64,000 nucleotides of DNA from G963422275 sp963422275 (GTDB lineage: Bacteria; Pseudomonadota; Alphaproteobacteria; Rhodobacterales; Rhodobacteraceae), in the NCBI GenBank assembly GCA_963422275.1, contig OY729418.1, forward strand, positions 2,976,001 to 3,040,000, read 5' to 3'. The position numbers and the translations under genes are program-made. The stretch's first letter is position 1; each line of letters begins with the position of its first letter. Positions 27,398 to 36,848 of the stretch are shown here, piece after piece. The notes beneath the pieces were generated by a model, which made no database searches, had not been told where the DNA came from, and saw nothing but the letters and a program-made list of their open reading frames with translations.

Positions 27398-28254
27398 ACG
27401 ATGCGGCGTTGAAAGGGATGACCCAAGAGGAGCGGGCCAAGGCTCTTGGCATGACCACCGAGCAGCTAACGGGCCGGACGATGCACATGGAGTTCAATCC
27501 CGATGAGGAATCAAGGTTCACATATCCTTGGGCGCCGGAAGTTGACTTCAACAAGCGGATGGAGGTGGACGCCGACGGATTGACAGCGACCGAGGTGAAC
27601 GCGAGAATCCGCAACCTGATGGATGATGGCTTCGGCACCATCGTCATCAGGAACCCGCGCGGCATGCACGGGCTGGGCGTAGGCATACTGAGCCGCTTGA
27701 ACCTGATCGTCGAGGGATCGCTTGGCTACTTCGGCATCGGGCTGATAGACGGACCGAATGTCCGCGTCAACGGCAGGGTCGGTTGGTCCTGCGGAGAGAA
27801 CATGATGTCCGGGACCGTCGTCGTGGAGAAAAATGCTGGTTCGACCTTCGGAGCGGCAATCCGCGGAGGCGACCTGATTTGCAAGGGCTCGGTGGGGTCA
27901 AGGACCGGAATCGACATGAAGGGCGGCACCATCATTGTCGGAGGTGACACCGGTGCCTACTCCGGTTTCATGATGCAACGCGGCAGAATGATCGTGTGCG
28001 GCAATGCCGGAAAGAACCTGGGCGACTCCATGTACGATGGCACGATCTTCGTGAGAGGGAAGATTCAGAGTCTGGGCGTCGATGCGGTTCCCTCCGATCT
28101 CACAGAAGGCGATCGGGACTGGCTTTGGCGCAAGCTGCACCGATATGGGCTGGTACCCGCCGGAAGTGTTGGCGGATTCGTCAAGATCGTCGCGGGCAAG
28201 CAACTCTGGAACTACGACAATCTCGAGCCGACCGAGAAAAAACTGATTCTTTAG
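27385..28254 (+). CDS. glxC: GXGXG-domain protein, GlxC/MgsB-like glutamate synthase subunit
   Basis: A 289-residue right-handed beta-helix protein with repeated glycine motifs (FGTIVIRNPRGMHGLG, GGDLICKGSVGSRTGIDMKG, GGTIIVGGDTGAYSG, GNAGKNLGDSMYDGTIFVRG), like the C-terminal domain of GltB. ATG 27385 follows GAGGAGG within the end of the previous gene. It structurally links the amidotransferase and synthase subunits. Confidence 0.85.
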   Translation: MAGLNDAALKGMTQEERAKALGMTTEQLTGRTMHMEFNPDEESRFTYPWAPEVDFNKRMEVDADGLTATEVNARIRNLMDDGFGTIVIRNPRGMHGLGVGILSRLNLIVEGSLGYFGIGLIDGPNVRVNGRVGWSCGENMMSGTVVVEKNAGSTFGAAIRGGDLICKGSVGSRTGIDMKGGTIIVGGDTGAYSGFMMQRGRMIVCGNAGKNLGDSMYDGTIFVRGKIQSLGVDAVPSDLTEGDRDWLWRKLHRYGLVPAGSVGGFVKIVAGKQLWNYDNLEPTEKKLIL

Positions 28255-28272
28255 AAGGCGAGGACCTACGAA

Positions 28273-29637
28273 ATGCTCGAAGAAAGCGCTCCAGCGAAGG
28301 CGCCGCTGGACCGAGACGTCTACCGGCTGGGATCATCCTTCGTTTTCCCGCCCCACGTCATCGACGACATACACATCAAGGCGGAGCTTGGACGTTACAG
28401 AATGCGAGGCTTCTCGCTATTCAAGAAGATTCCGCACTGGGACGACCTAACCTTCTTGCCTGGAACGCTGACGCGGTTTGTAATTGAGGGATACCGCGAG
28501 AAGTGCGAGACCAAGACGGTGATAGGCCCGAGGGCAAAACGTCCTATCGAGCTCGATATTCCGGTGTACATTACCGGCATGAGTTTCGGTGCTCTCTCCT
28601 ACGAGGCGAAAACGGCACTTGCCCGCGGGGCAACGATGGCCGGAACAGCCACATGCTCTGGAGAGGGCGGAATGATTCCCGACGAACGGCGATACTCATC
28701 GAAGTGGTTTTATCAGTGCATTCAGTCGCGCTACGGCTTCAACCCGCATCATCTCGTTCTCGCGGACGGGTGCGAGTTCTTCATCGGTCAGGGCTGCAAG
28801 GTCGGGCTCGGGGGACACCTCATGGGCCAGAAAGTGACAGACCAGGTTGCGGAAATGCGATCCCTCCCGGCGGGCATCGACCAAAGATCTCCAGCGCGTC
28901 ATCCGGATTGGCTTGGGCCCGACGACCTCGCCCTGAAGATACAGGAAATCCGTGAGGCGACGGACTGGCAGATTCCAATCCAGCTCAAACTCGGTGCGGC
29001 TCGAGTCTATGACGATGTACGCATGGCGGTCAAATGCGATCCTGACTCGATATACATGGATGGGATGGAAGGCGGCACGGGTGCGGGGCCGCATCTGGCG
29101 ACGGAGGATACGGGCGTGCCTGGCATTGCAGCCATTCGGCAGGCTCGCAAGGCAATCGACGATCTCGGCAAGCGCGGCGAAATCAGCCTCGTGTATGCAG
29201 GGGGGATCCGGAACGGTGCCGATGTCGCAAAGGCGATTGCGCTAGGTGCTGACGTCATCGCGCTAGGCCACTCTGTCATGATGGCCCTGAACTGCAACAA
29301 GGACATTCCGGAGGCCGACTATCTCGAAGAGATGGGCGTGGAGCCAGGTCATTGTTACCATTGCCACACTGGCCGATGTCCGGTCGGCGTTGCAACGCAG
29401 AATCCGGCATTGCGGGCGAGACTTGATCCCGATGAAGCTGCCGAGCGCGTCTACAACTTCCTGCATACACTTACAATCGAAGCGCAATTGTTTGCCCGAG
29501 CCTGCGGCAAGACCAACATCCACTCTCTCGAGCCTGAGGATCTTGCGGCGCTCACGATGGAAGCATCGGCGATGGCCGCCGTCCCGCTGGCTGGAACCAA
29601 CTATACGGTTGGCGTCGACGACTATCATCACATTTGA
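28273..29637 (+). CDS. glxD: FMN-binding glutamate synthase domain protein, GlxD/MgsC-like
   Basis: A 454-residue barrel protein. FMN-site motifs are ITGMSFGALSYEAKTALARG, MDGMEGGTGAGPHLATEDTG and SLVYAGGIRNGADVAKAIAL. The 3Fe-4S cluster cysteines are in CYHCHTGRCPVGVATQNP, as in GltB. The C-terminus matches the partial gene at 1-173. It would reductively or by exchange form glutamate or an N-substituted glutamate. Start ATG 28273 is 18 bases after glxC, with AGGCGAGGA upstream. Confidence 0.9.
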   Translation: MLEESAPAKAPLDRDVYRLGSSFVFPPHVIDDIHIKAELGRYRMRGFSLFKKIPHWDDLTFLPGTLTRFVIEGYREKCETKTVIGPRAKRPIELDIPVYITGMSFGALSYEAKTALARGATMAGTATCSGEGGMIPDERRYSSKWFYQCIQSRYGFNPHHLVLADGCEFFIGQGCKVGLGGHLMGQKVTDQVAEMRSLPAGIDQRSPARHPDWLGPDDLALKIQEIREATDWQIPIQLKLGAARVYDDVRMAVKCDPDSIYMDGMEGGTGAGPHLATEDTGVPGIAAIRQARKAIDDLGKRGEISLVYAGGIRNGADVAKAIALGADVIALGHSVMMALNCNKDIPEADYLEEMGVEPGHCYHCHTGRCPVGVATQNPALRARLDPDEAAERVYNFLHTLTIEAQLFARACGKTNIHSLEPEDLAALTMEASAMAAVPLAGTNYTVGVDDYHHI

Positions 29638-29647
29638 GGGGACAGGA

Positions 29648-30061
29648 ATGGCTGGAACAAAATTCCGGGGATCCGAGATCAAGGATATCGACCAGTTCAT
29701 AGACAAGCCAGAGGGACTTGAATCCGAGCGAGCGCGCGAGATCGGTCAGCACATCGGCTACCGTTACGACGTCAATCTGGTTCCCGACTACGACCGAATC
29801 ACACCGTTTTTGCGCCGATACATCGAGGTAATGGGATGGGATGACCTCAACTGGCTGGAAGACGTGCACATGGGATACGAGGAAGGAAAGCCGGCCGTGT
29901 TCGACCGGAACATCAACGGTTGGGTCAGAGTTCCGGATTCGATTGCGCTTCCCGACAACCAGCAGGACCTCGACATGATTGCACGGGAGTTGCTCGTCAA
30001 GTTCCAGATGTCGGACCGGCACCCCCTCGTGTCCCTCCGTAAGGCCTACATGAAATTCTAA
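29648..30061 (+). CDS. Uncharacterised 137-residue protein of the glutamate-synthase-like operon
   Basis: I do not recognise the family. The protein is acidic and soluble, without signal peptide or membrane segment. Notable stretches are EIKDIDQFIDKPEGLES, HIGYRYDVNLVPDYDRITPF, RRYIEVMGWDDLNWLEDVHM and MIARELLVKFQMSDRHPLV. ATG 29648 follows GGGGACAGGA, 10 bases after glxD, and its stop is 4 bases before the nitrilase-family gene. The tight spacing makes it a real member of the operon, perhaps an accessory subunit or a small electron-transfer-free chaperone of the synthase; that role is a guess. Confidence 0.7.
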   Translation: MAGTKFRGSEIKDIDQFIDKPEGLESERAREIGQHIGYRYDVNLVPDYDRITPFLRRYIEVMGWDDLNWLEDVHMGYEEGKPAVFDRNINGWVRVPDSIALPDNQQDLDMIARELLVKFQMSDRHPLVSLRKAYMKF

Positions 30062-30065
30062 ACCC

Positions 30066-30899
30066 ATGCCCCAATCCGTTTCAATCGCCTGCATCCAGAC
30101 CCGTCCGAGATCGACATTCGATGGCGCGATCGAGGAGTTGCAGGAGCATTTGAACAAGGCGCTCTCAGGTCGTGCCAATCTCATCATGCTGCCGGAATAC
30201 TGCGGAGGCCTGAAAAGCGACGGAGCGCGGCTGGTGCCTCCCGCGGCGGCTGCGGACTCGCATCCGGTGCTGGAATTCGTGCGGGAATTCGCGATGGCCA
30301 GCGGTACCTGGGTCATTGCTGGATCGGTTGCTGTGAAGGGTCCAGACACGAAAATCTACAACCGCTGCTTCGTATTCGATGATGCAGGCGAGATAAACGC
30401 GACCTACGACAAGATTCACCTTTTTGACATCCAGCTGTCCGAGGAACACACCTACCGGGAAAGTGCATCCGTGATTCCCGGCGATGTCGCGACCGTCGCA
30501 AAGACGCCTTTCGGACGAATTGGGCTATCGATCTGCTACGATCTCCGGTTTCCGGGGCTGTACCGCAAACTTGCCAAGGCTGGCGCTGAAATTCTTGCCG
30601 TGCCCGCAGCATTCACGAAAGCGACAGGGGAAATGCACTGGCACGCACTGATCAGGGCGAGATCAATAGAGAACGGATGCTTTTGCATTGCACCATGTGC
30701 CACGGGACCGGTTCCTGGAGGAGGTGAAACTTACGGGCATTCGCTGATTGTGGATCCGCTGGGAAAGGTGGTGGCAGACGGAGGCACGCACGCCGGCGTG
30801 CTGTTCGCCGAGATCGACTTGGATGCAGTGGCTGAAACGAGAGCCAAGATTCCAAGCCTTCAACATGACCGCGGTTACTGCCTGAGTGCCCGCGGATAG
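30066..30899 (+). CDS. Carbon-nitrogen hydrolase (nitrilase superfamily amidase)
   Basis: A 277-residue enzyme with the Glu-Lys-Cys triad: MLPEYCGG (Glu44), ATYDKIHLFD (Lys) and SICYDLRFPGLYR (Cys). VDPLGKVVADGG and DLDAVAETRAKIPSL at the end are typical of the Nit2/omega-amidase branch. It could deamidate alpha-ketoglutaramate or an N-substituted analogue formed in the gamma-glutamyl pathway. Last gene of the operon. Confidence 0.85.
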   Translation: MPQSVSIACIQTRPRSTFDGAIEELQEHLNKALSGRANLIMLPEYCGGLKSDGARLVPPAAAADSHPVLEFVREFAMASGTWVIAGSVAVKGPDTKIYNRCFVFDDAGEINATYDKIHLFDIQLSEEHTYRESASVIPGDVATVAKTPFGRIGLSICYDLRFPGLYRKLAKAGAEILAVPAAFTKATGEMHWHALIRARSIENGCFCIAPCATGPVPGGGETYGHSLIVDPLGKVVADGGTHAGVLFAEIDLDAVAETRAKIPSLQHDRGYCLSARG

Positions 30900-31691
30900 C
30901 AGGATGGTTCCGAATTAACTTCCGCGACGAGAATCAAGTCCCAGACACTCCCGAGCGCGGTCTCAAGGACCGGTTCATCCGTTGGCAGTGCCGGGTGCGG
31001 CAAGAAGCGGTGCGGACGGATGGCGGACGTCCGAATGATGGCATGATTGCACAGGTGTTTCTGCCCGGCGAGATTGAGCCTCTTTGCCGCATGGTAACCG
31101 TGCTGTGCAGAAAGGGCGAATTCTCGGTCATGCCGGAACTTTCGCACATGGCGCGGAGTACGCATGACCCGTCGCAACGGCGCGAAATGGCGGTACAGTT
31201 TTTTTCGAGCGCCTATTTCCAGCGTGCGGGAAGGTTTTCGGATTCACTCACGGCCACGTTTGCTCCCGGTTCGCGGACTGCGGCACGGCTGTTGAAAGCC
31301 AAGGTGTGCAGGTTGACCTTCAAGGCGTTTTCTCAAGGTTTCGATTTGAGTTGCGGGGTTCGCCGATTGTTGCCGGAGGACCCGCTGCATGAGGCCACGC
31401 ATTGGCACAATTTTCTGTTTAACCCTCGCCTGCATCCTGAAGCTGAAATTCTTTCTTTTGATCCGCTTTGGAAGTGTTCGTCGGCAACCGGGATTCCATG
31501 AGTTAAACGAAGCCAGTCTCCTGCCTGATGAGCGAGTCGTCAAGTTCGCCGTGGCGATCACGCTTCTGGAACCGCGGAATCATGAACCCGATGCCGGCGA
31601 TTTTTGCTCTGTCAAGGTGTGTTGCCATTGATGGTGCAAGAGAAAACTGGCACATTTGTTCTGTGCAGCGCCCCACTGGCCAAGCTCCCGT
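30900..31691. other. Long non-coding or decayed stretch
   Basis: A plus-strand frame (30995-31501) and smaller minus frames exist, but their residue composition is irregular and no motif is recognised. Given the amidohydrolase relic that follows, the region may hold unrecognisable gene remains. No terminator with a clear T-run was identified after the nitrilase gene. Confidence 0.3.
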
Positions 31692-32066
31692 TTAACTGCG
31701 GACTTGTTCGGTTTGTCGACATGATGCGAGACAGTGCGCGCAATTGGATCGCAATTCGTGAAAGGGGAGGCCATTCACGTTGGTGTAAACTTGGATTCCC
31801 GCCGCGAAAGCCTCCACGATCGCGTATCGCGCCTCATTGAATATGTCCTCGATTCCGCTCCAATTCGCCCCAGCGCCACGGCTTGTTTCGGCGAGGCGAT
31901 CAATTCTAGGAATGGTACCCGATAGTCGGAACCGTTCGTCGAGCATCATCATCATTGGCTGGGTTTCCGAGCGGCGCGCGATGCCCGCCATCGCCCCGAT
32001 TAAGCTGGCCAGGGCCTTGTAGTAATCCGCCTGCCAGATATGGTTGAAAGCGTCAATCTTTAGCAC
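31692..32066 (-). pseudogene. Amidohydrolase (ACMSD/amidohydrolase_2-like) remnant
   Basis: The frame from ATG 32066 starts MLKIDAFNHIWQADYYKAL, then MMMLDERFRLSGTIPRIDRL. The family normally has a long catalytic section next, but here only ARYAIVEAFAAGIQVYTNVN follows after a jump, and the remaining metal-binding C-terminal half is missing. Both pieces are in family order, so this is an internally deleted and truncated gene. It lies downstream of tctA on the same strand. Confidence 0.6.
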
Positions 32067-32456
32067 AAGGTATTTCTACCGGCAGAATTTCCGGCCATCG
32101 ACTTTTTTTCCCGCTTGGCCTGCGGTGGCTTTGCAACGGGGAAAGAAATGCCATTGCGCAGCCAGGTTAATCGGAGATCAGGTTGCACTTGACCGAGTGC
32201 CCGGCATCGCGGGTTGCCCGAACCGAATTGCCAAAAGGCTCCTGCGTCCTGCACTCACCTTGCCGAGCGCATCACGAAACGGGGTCGGCGAGACAATCCA
32301 CATTCGCAACTTCTTCGTTGAGGAGCGCACTAGCGATCGAGAAACTCGCCTTTCCATTTAGGGACCCGTGGGATTGTGATGCCGGGCCGGTGCAATCGCC
32401 GCGAAAGCCTGACGTGCGGACAGCAGTGCCGAGTTCAATGCGAGTTTTCCTCGGAA

Positions 32457-33947
32457 TCAGGCTGGCTCCCGCATGCGCCGCACGACGTTCCGTGCAGCCA
32501 TTCCAATCAAAAACAGAATTATCATGACGAATGTCAGACTGACCGGCCGGGTCACGAATATCGTCATGTCTCCTGAAGCTGCTCCGATGCCCTGCCGAAG
32601 GTAACGCTCGAGTATCGGACCCAGCACAAGGCCCAGAATCAGCGGCACCATCGGGATGTTGGCCCGTTTGAGGGCAAATCCGAGGATGCCGAAGACAATC
32701 GCGATGATCGTGTCGGTAAGGCGGTAGTTCTTCGAGTAAGTGCCGACCAGCACCAGGCACATGATGATGACGCCGAGAAGCCGGTCGTTGATTGTCGCCA
32801 GCTTTGCAATCCAGTTCGTGGCAGCGAGAAGGATCCCCAAGATTATGAAATTCATGATCAGCAGCGACAGATAGAGGCCGGACACGAAGCCTCGGTGCTC
32901 TTGGAACAGCGTGGGACCGGGGTCCACTCCATGGACAATGAATACCGTCAGCATCATCGCCGTAAAGGCTTCTCCGGGAATGCCGAGTGCCAGCAACGGC
33001 ACGAGCGCTGCAGCCGGCACAGCGTTGTTGGCGGTTTCGGAAGCGATGATTCCTTCGGGGGCGCCGCGCCCGAACTTTTCTGGAGTCTTGGAGCCTGCAT
33101 GCGCTGTGGTGTAGGCAAAGAACTGTGCAAGGAACTCGCCGACCCCAGGAAGAATGCCCATTCCAACGCCCAGTCCTGCCGAGCGAAACAGTGTCTTCGG
33201 ATATCTGAAGATCTCCACGAAGCCGCTCAGGAGCCTGCGGTCGATTTCTGTGCTGCTCTTCTTGATCACCCTGTTGGAGAAGATCAGCGCCAAGGCTTGG
33301 CTGAGCGCGAACAGCCCGAGAATCATGGAGATGAGCGGGATGCCACCCATCATCCAGACGGTTCCGAACGTGTAGCGCGGTGAGCCGTATGCCGTTTCCA
33401 GACCTATCGTGCTGATGAAGAGGCCAAGGCCCAGCATCGAGAAGGAAGCAAACTCGGATCCCCGGTGCGCAACGACGACGAGCACCATGGCAAGAAGCGC
33501 CGCCATCGCGAGGTCTGCCGATGTCAGGTATTTGGACAGGCTCGCCAGTGGCCAAGCGGCCAGGATCAAAACGAGAACGCTGAAGGTTCCGCCAACAAAT
33601 GAGGACGCATAGGCCAGCGAAAGCGCGCGTTGTGGCTCGCCTTTCCTGGCCATTGGGTAACCGTCGTAGGTGGTTAGAACATTCACTCCGGTTCCGGGAG
33701 TGTTGATGGTGATTGCCGGAATCGCGCCGCCATACCAGCCCGCGGCGTAGAGTCCCATCAGCAGCGTGATTCCAGCAAGCGGATCCATCGTGTAAGTCAA
33801 GGGCAGCAGCAAGACGATGCCCACTCCCGGACCGACCCCGGGGATTGCGCCGATGACGATGCCAAGGACGCTTCCTGCCAGCAGGGAGATGAGCACTGAT
33901 GTTTGGGTGAGCTGCTCGAATCCAAGCGACAGCGTTTCGAGCATCAC
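32457..33947 (-). CDS. tctA: Tripartite tricarboxylate transporter, large permease TctA
   Basis: A 496-residue membrane protein with about 11-12 helices. Typical motifs: LLAGSVLGIVIGAIPGVGPG, ITINTPGTGVNVLTTYDGYP, GLGVGMGILPGVGEFLAQF, EGIIASETANNAVPAAALVP and LLALGIPGEAFTAMML. It imports a carboxylate with the periplasmic TctC. Its start overlaps the end of tctB by 4 bases (ATGM-type coupling; a second ATG at 33944 is equally possible). Confidence 0.9.
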   Translation of the reverse strand: MMLETLSLGFEQLTQTSVLISLLAGSVLGIVIGAIPGVGPGVGIVLLLPLTYTMDPLAGITLLMGLYAAGWYGGAIPAITINTPGTGVNVLTTYDGYPMARKGEPQRALSLAYASSFVGGTFSVLVLILAAWPLASLSKYLTSADLAMAALLAMVLVVVAHRGSEFASFSMLGLGLFISTIGLETAYGSPRYTFGTVWMMGGIPLISMILGLFALSQALALIFSNRVIKKSSTEIDRRLLSGFVEIFRYPKTLFRSAGLGVGMGILPGVGEFLAQFFAYTTAHAGSKTPEKFGRGAPEGIIASETANNAVPAAALVPLLALGIPGEAFTAMMLTVFIVHGVDPGPTLFQEHRGFVSGLYLSLLIMNFIILGILLAATNWIAKLATINDRLLGVIIMCLVLVGTYSKNYRLTDTIIAIVFGILGFALKRANIPMVPLILGLVLGPILERYLRQGIGAASGDMTIFVTRPVSLTFVMIILFLIGMAARNVVRRMREPA

Positions 33948-34492
33948 AATATGCCACTAAGCGTTGAGCCGAATTCAACATGTTTGAACAAAAGCGGCCG
34001 CGGAAACCAGATTCCAAAACCAACCCGGAAGACGAGGACCATTGCGACCGTGGTTCCAAGACACAGGCAGGCGAATGTCTTGCCGCGAAACCCTGCCATT
34101 AAGGCGGCTCCACCCGAGAAAATCAGCATTGCCAGTGCAAATCCCGTGATCGAGATCAACCAGACCGCCATCAGCATCCAGGCAGACACGGCCCCGATCC
34201 GCAGGTAAGTCATTGCTGTTTCCGGAACGTTGATCGGTTTGCGTCTGGCAGTGAAGACTGCAACTGCCGAACTGATGATGAGAATTGCAAGCGCGGTGGC
34301 CGGAGCGAGCGCCGGCTCGCTCCACCAACCTCCCAACGCTGCAGTCTGGCCTGCTGTGCCGGGCATCGTCTGCCAGCGAATGATGGCTAGCAGAAAGACG
34401 CCAGTCAAGAAGAGACCGGTCAGGAGGAGTCGCCCCCCGTTAGGCGCTTCGCCAAACGGGGAACGAGCTTCCGCATCATCGGGGTCAGACAA
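33944..34492 (-). CDS. tctB: Tripartite tricarboxylate transporter, small permease TctB
   Basis: A 182-residue protein with four predicted helices: LLLTGLFLTGVFLLAII, ALAPATALAILIISSAVAVF, LRIGAVSAWMLMAVWLIS and a last pair around CLCLGTTVAMVLVFRVGFGI. Size, topology and position between tctC and tctA identify it; sequence conservation in TctB is low. Confidence 0.8.
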   Translation of the reverse strand: MSDPDDAEARSPFGEAPNGGRLLLTGLFLTGVFLLAIIRWQTMPGTAGQTAALGGWWSEPALAPATALAILIISSAVAVFTARRKPINVPETAMTYLRIGAVSAWMLMAVWLISITGFALAMLIFSGGAALMAGFRGKTFACLCLGTTVAMVLVFRVGFGIWFPRPLLFKHVEFGSTLSGIL

Positions 34493-34518
34493 GGCGGATG
34501 CCTGCCGGACCGCTTTCT

Positions 34519-35451
34519 CTAATTTGCAAGAAGCGTTTCGAATCGCTCATAGAACTGTTTGATGAACGGCACCGCCTCTTCCACTGGCATCCAGTTGATG
34601 ACCGCACCGGTATTGGTCGCGATTGCTTGGGCCTCAGGGGAATTCACGACCTCGATAGCGATCTTGGTAATTGCGTCGCGTGCCTCCTGTGGCGTTCCCG
34701 AGCGCACGAAAAGCCCAGCCCAGCCTGGTGTCGAAATGCCCGGAACTTGTTCTTCCAATGTAGGCACGTTCGGATAAATCTTGATCCGCTCGGTGGTATA
34801 GGCGGCAACTGCCTTTGCCTCGCCGCTGTCTAGGCAAGATTTGAGAAGGTTGCCTCCCAGCAGGATATCAAGCTCGCCGTTTGACAGCATCAGGCACGAC
34901 ATTTCGTCAAATGCGGTTACACTTCCGTATTCAAAATCGAGCCGTTCAGCCGTCTTCAGTGTTTGGCGCGCCGGTGGTCCGTTCAGTCCATAGACACCTA
35001 GAGACAGCAGATTTTCTTTTGCGAATGCCGCGAGGCTCTCCAGATCGTCAAAAGGCATGTCGGACCGAGTGATGAGCATCATCGGATAACCGATCATTAT
35101 TCCCAACGGTTCGAAACGATCGCGTCCGTATGTGGCGTTGCCCTTGATGATATGAGCCGACACCACGTTGGCCGTGAAGGCGCCAATCGTGTATCCGTCC
35201 GCAGGCGCGTTGGCGACGTGGGTTGCTCCAATCAGAGCGGCTCCGCCCTTAATGTTCACCGTGGAGGTCGGAACGCCAAGTTCCTCTTGCGCGCGCTTCG
35301 CGATCATGCGCGTGATTGTGTCTTCGAGATCGCCCGGCGGCCATGGCACAACGAACTGAATCGGGCGTTCTGGATATCCGGACTGTGCCGCACCGATCAT
35401 GGACCCGATTGTCAAGGCGACGGATGTTGCAAGCAGTTTAAGATGTTTCAC
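34519..35451 (-). CDS. tctC: Tripartite tricarboxylate transporter substrate-binding protein TctC (Bug family)
   Basis: A 310-residue periplasmic protein with a short signal peptide (KLLATSVALTIGSMIGAAQS). Bug-family motifs: YPERPIQFVVPWPPGD, NIKGGAALIGATHVANAPAD and PGWAGLFVRSGTP. The GTG at 35451 is chosen because AAGGGGAG lies 7 bases upstream on the minus strand and it starts the signal peptide directly. The loop usually reading PGGxxD for carboxylate binding is PPGDLED here. First gene of tctCBA, 225 bases after the Fe-S protein gene. Confidence 0.85.
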   Translation of the reverse strand: MKHLKLLATSVALTIGSMIGAAQSGYPERPIQFVVPWPPGDLEDTITRMIAKRAQEELGVPTSTVNIKGGAALIGATHVANAPADGYTIGAFTANVVSAHIIKGNATYGRDRFEPLGIMIGYPMMLITRSDMPFDDLESLAAFAKENLLSLGVYGLNGPPARQTLKTAERLDFEYGSVTAFDEMSCLMLSNGELDILLGGNLLKSCLDSGEAKAVAAYTTERIKIYPNVPTLEEQVPGISTPGWAGLFVRSGTPQEARDAITKIAIEVVNSPEAQAIATNTGAVINWMPVEEAVPFIKQFYERFETLLAN

Positions 35452-35675
35452 GTTTTTTTCTCCCCTTTTCTTGACCCCGACGACGGGACCGGCCGTTGAT
35501 TTCCGCACGTTCCGGTGGAAAGGCGCAAAATCTCCTCCGGCTTCAAAACTATCTGCAACTTCCAAGGTGCCTCAAGCTTGTCAGCCGCTCGGAACGGTCA
35601 CCTCATGCCCCAACTTCATTGTTTCCGGGTTGCGGCGTGGCTCATTCAGCAATGCTCAATTCGCCGAGAGGCCTG

Positions 35676-36848
35676 TCATCCCATCCGCGCCCACCATTTG
35701 GACGGCTTGAGCCGTCCGCCATGCCCTCTTGCCAACCACAAGGCCAAGCGCCTCAGCGGGGACAGCGCCAAACGGAGCCACAGCCTGTTGCGCCATTTTC
35801 CGAAATCACGGTTGAACGGGCAAACACGAAGACAGATCGCACAGTCGGAAACGATCTTGGTCCAGAAACCGAAGCATTTTTCCGCGTCCGATGTCCATTT
35901 TCTTACGCCCTTTATGGCAGAACGGTTCGCTGTCTCGGCAGTTGGCGGACCGTAGGGCAGCGCCTTTACGGGGCACGCATCGGCGCACTTCGTGCAAATG
36001 TTGCAGAACTCCGCCACCCCAAGCTTGCGTGGACGATCATGCGCCAACGGAAGCTCGGTAAAAATCTTGGAAAACCGAAGGCGCGGACCAAATTCCGGAG
36101 TGATGACTAGCTGGTTTCGCGCATACTCGCCGAGACCGGCTTGGAGGGCTAATGGAATCGCCAACCCAGTGTCGTTCATCGAAGCGACCGCCTCATAACC
36201 CAAGTTGCGTATATAGGCAGCAACCTGAATCACGGTCGCGGCTTCGCGGCTGTATTCGCGTCCGGTTGCTGCTCCTGCCAGCGCAGACGGGTAGGTATCG
36301 ACAAGGCTCGCATCCATTTGATGGCCAAGCACAATCACTGATGTCAGCCCGTCGGGAAGATCGATAGGCGCTGACGAGCCGTCCCGCGCGTCCACCCGGC
36401 TGGTGTAGAGCCAGCGTTCGTCCATGGCGGTGATGCCGCAAAGGTCGGCGCCGAAAAACTTGGCGATGCGCTTGATTTCGACTGCCATCGCCACCGTGTC
36501 CTCGATGGGCACAGAGTCGCGTGCAACCGAAGCGTCAGCCGCGATTGCGGCTTGGAACCCCTCCCGCCTGCCATCCGCCGCACTGCGTTCCGAAATGATG
36601 TCGGAAATCAGCCAACTGGCGTTTCGCAGCGCAAAGTCTCGCTGCGTGAATCCTTCGCCGCGCCTCGGTGCAGCTTCGATGCGATAGGAAGAGAAAAAGG
36701 CCCTTGCCTCGTCGGTGCCGACTTTCTTGTCCCAAAGCGCACGGCTGAATATGTCGTCGCGCTGCGCGAATCGCTCGAACTCTTCGGTCAACTCGATGCC
36801 GGCTTGCGCATCTTCTGGGCGTTCCGGAGTGTTTTGCGGCCATGCCAT
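35676..36848 (-). CDS. Reductive dehalogenase-like Fe-S protein (soluble)
   Basis: A 390-residue protein. Motifs as in the corrinoid Fe-S core of reductive dehalogenases: IAKFFGADLCGITAMDERWL, MNDTGLAIPLALQAGLGEYA, RNQLVITPEFGPRLRFSKIF and TELPLAHDRP. Two clusters are present: CNICTKCADACP (CX2CX2CX3C) and, after a lone Cys 11 residues before, CAICLRVCP (CX10CX2CX3C). There is no twin-arginine leader and no RdhB-like anchor gene, so it would act in the cytoplasm. It also lacks the reductase domain of known catabolic cytoplasmic forms. QueG is more distant. It lies upstream of tctCBA on the same strand, suggesting that the imported acid is its substrate. Confidence 0.75.
   Translation of the reverse strand: MAWPQNTPERPEDAQAGIELTEEFERFAQRDDIFSRALWDKKVGTDEARAFFSSYRIEAAPRRGEGFTQRDFALRNASWLISDIISERSAADGRREGFQAAIAADASVARDSVPIEDTVAMAVEIKRIAKFFGADLCGITAMDERWLYTSRVDARDGSSAPIDLPDGLTSVIVLGHQMDASLVDTYPSALAGAATGREYSREAATVIQVAAYIRNLGYEAVASMNDTGLAIPLALQAGLGEYARNQLVITPEFGPRLRFSKIFTELPLAHDRPRKLGVAEFCNICTKCADACPVKALPYGPPTAETANRSAIKGVRKWTSDAEKCFGFWTKIVSDCAICLRVCPFNRDFGKWRNRLWLRLALSPLRRLALWLARGHGGRLKPSKWWARMG

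Noticed and set aside
32272..34059. A 595-codon minus-strand frame overlapping tctA
   Set aside because: TctA motifs are all in the other minus frame; this frame is rich in His/Arg/Ser without domains.
35676..36848. Epoxyqueuosine reductase QueG
   Set aside because: Length and the ITPEFGPR and CX10CX2CX3C patterns fit reductive dehalogenases better; QueG-specific HEAT-repeat tail is absent.
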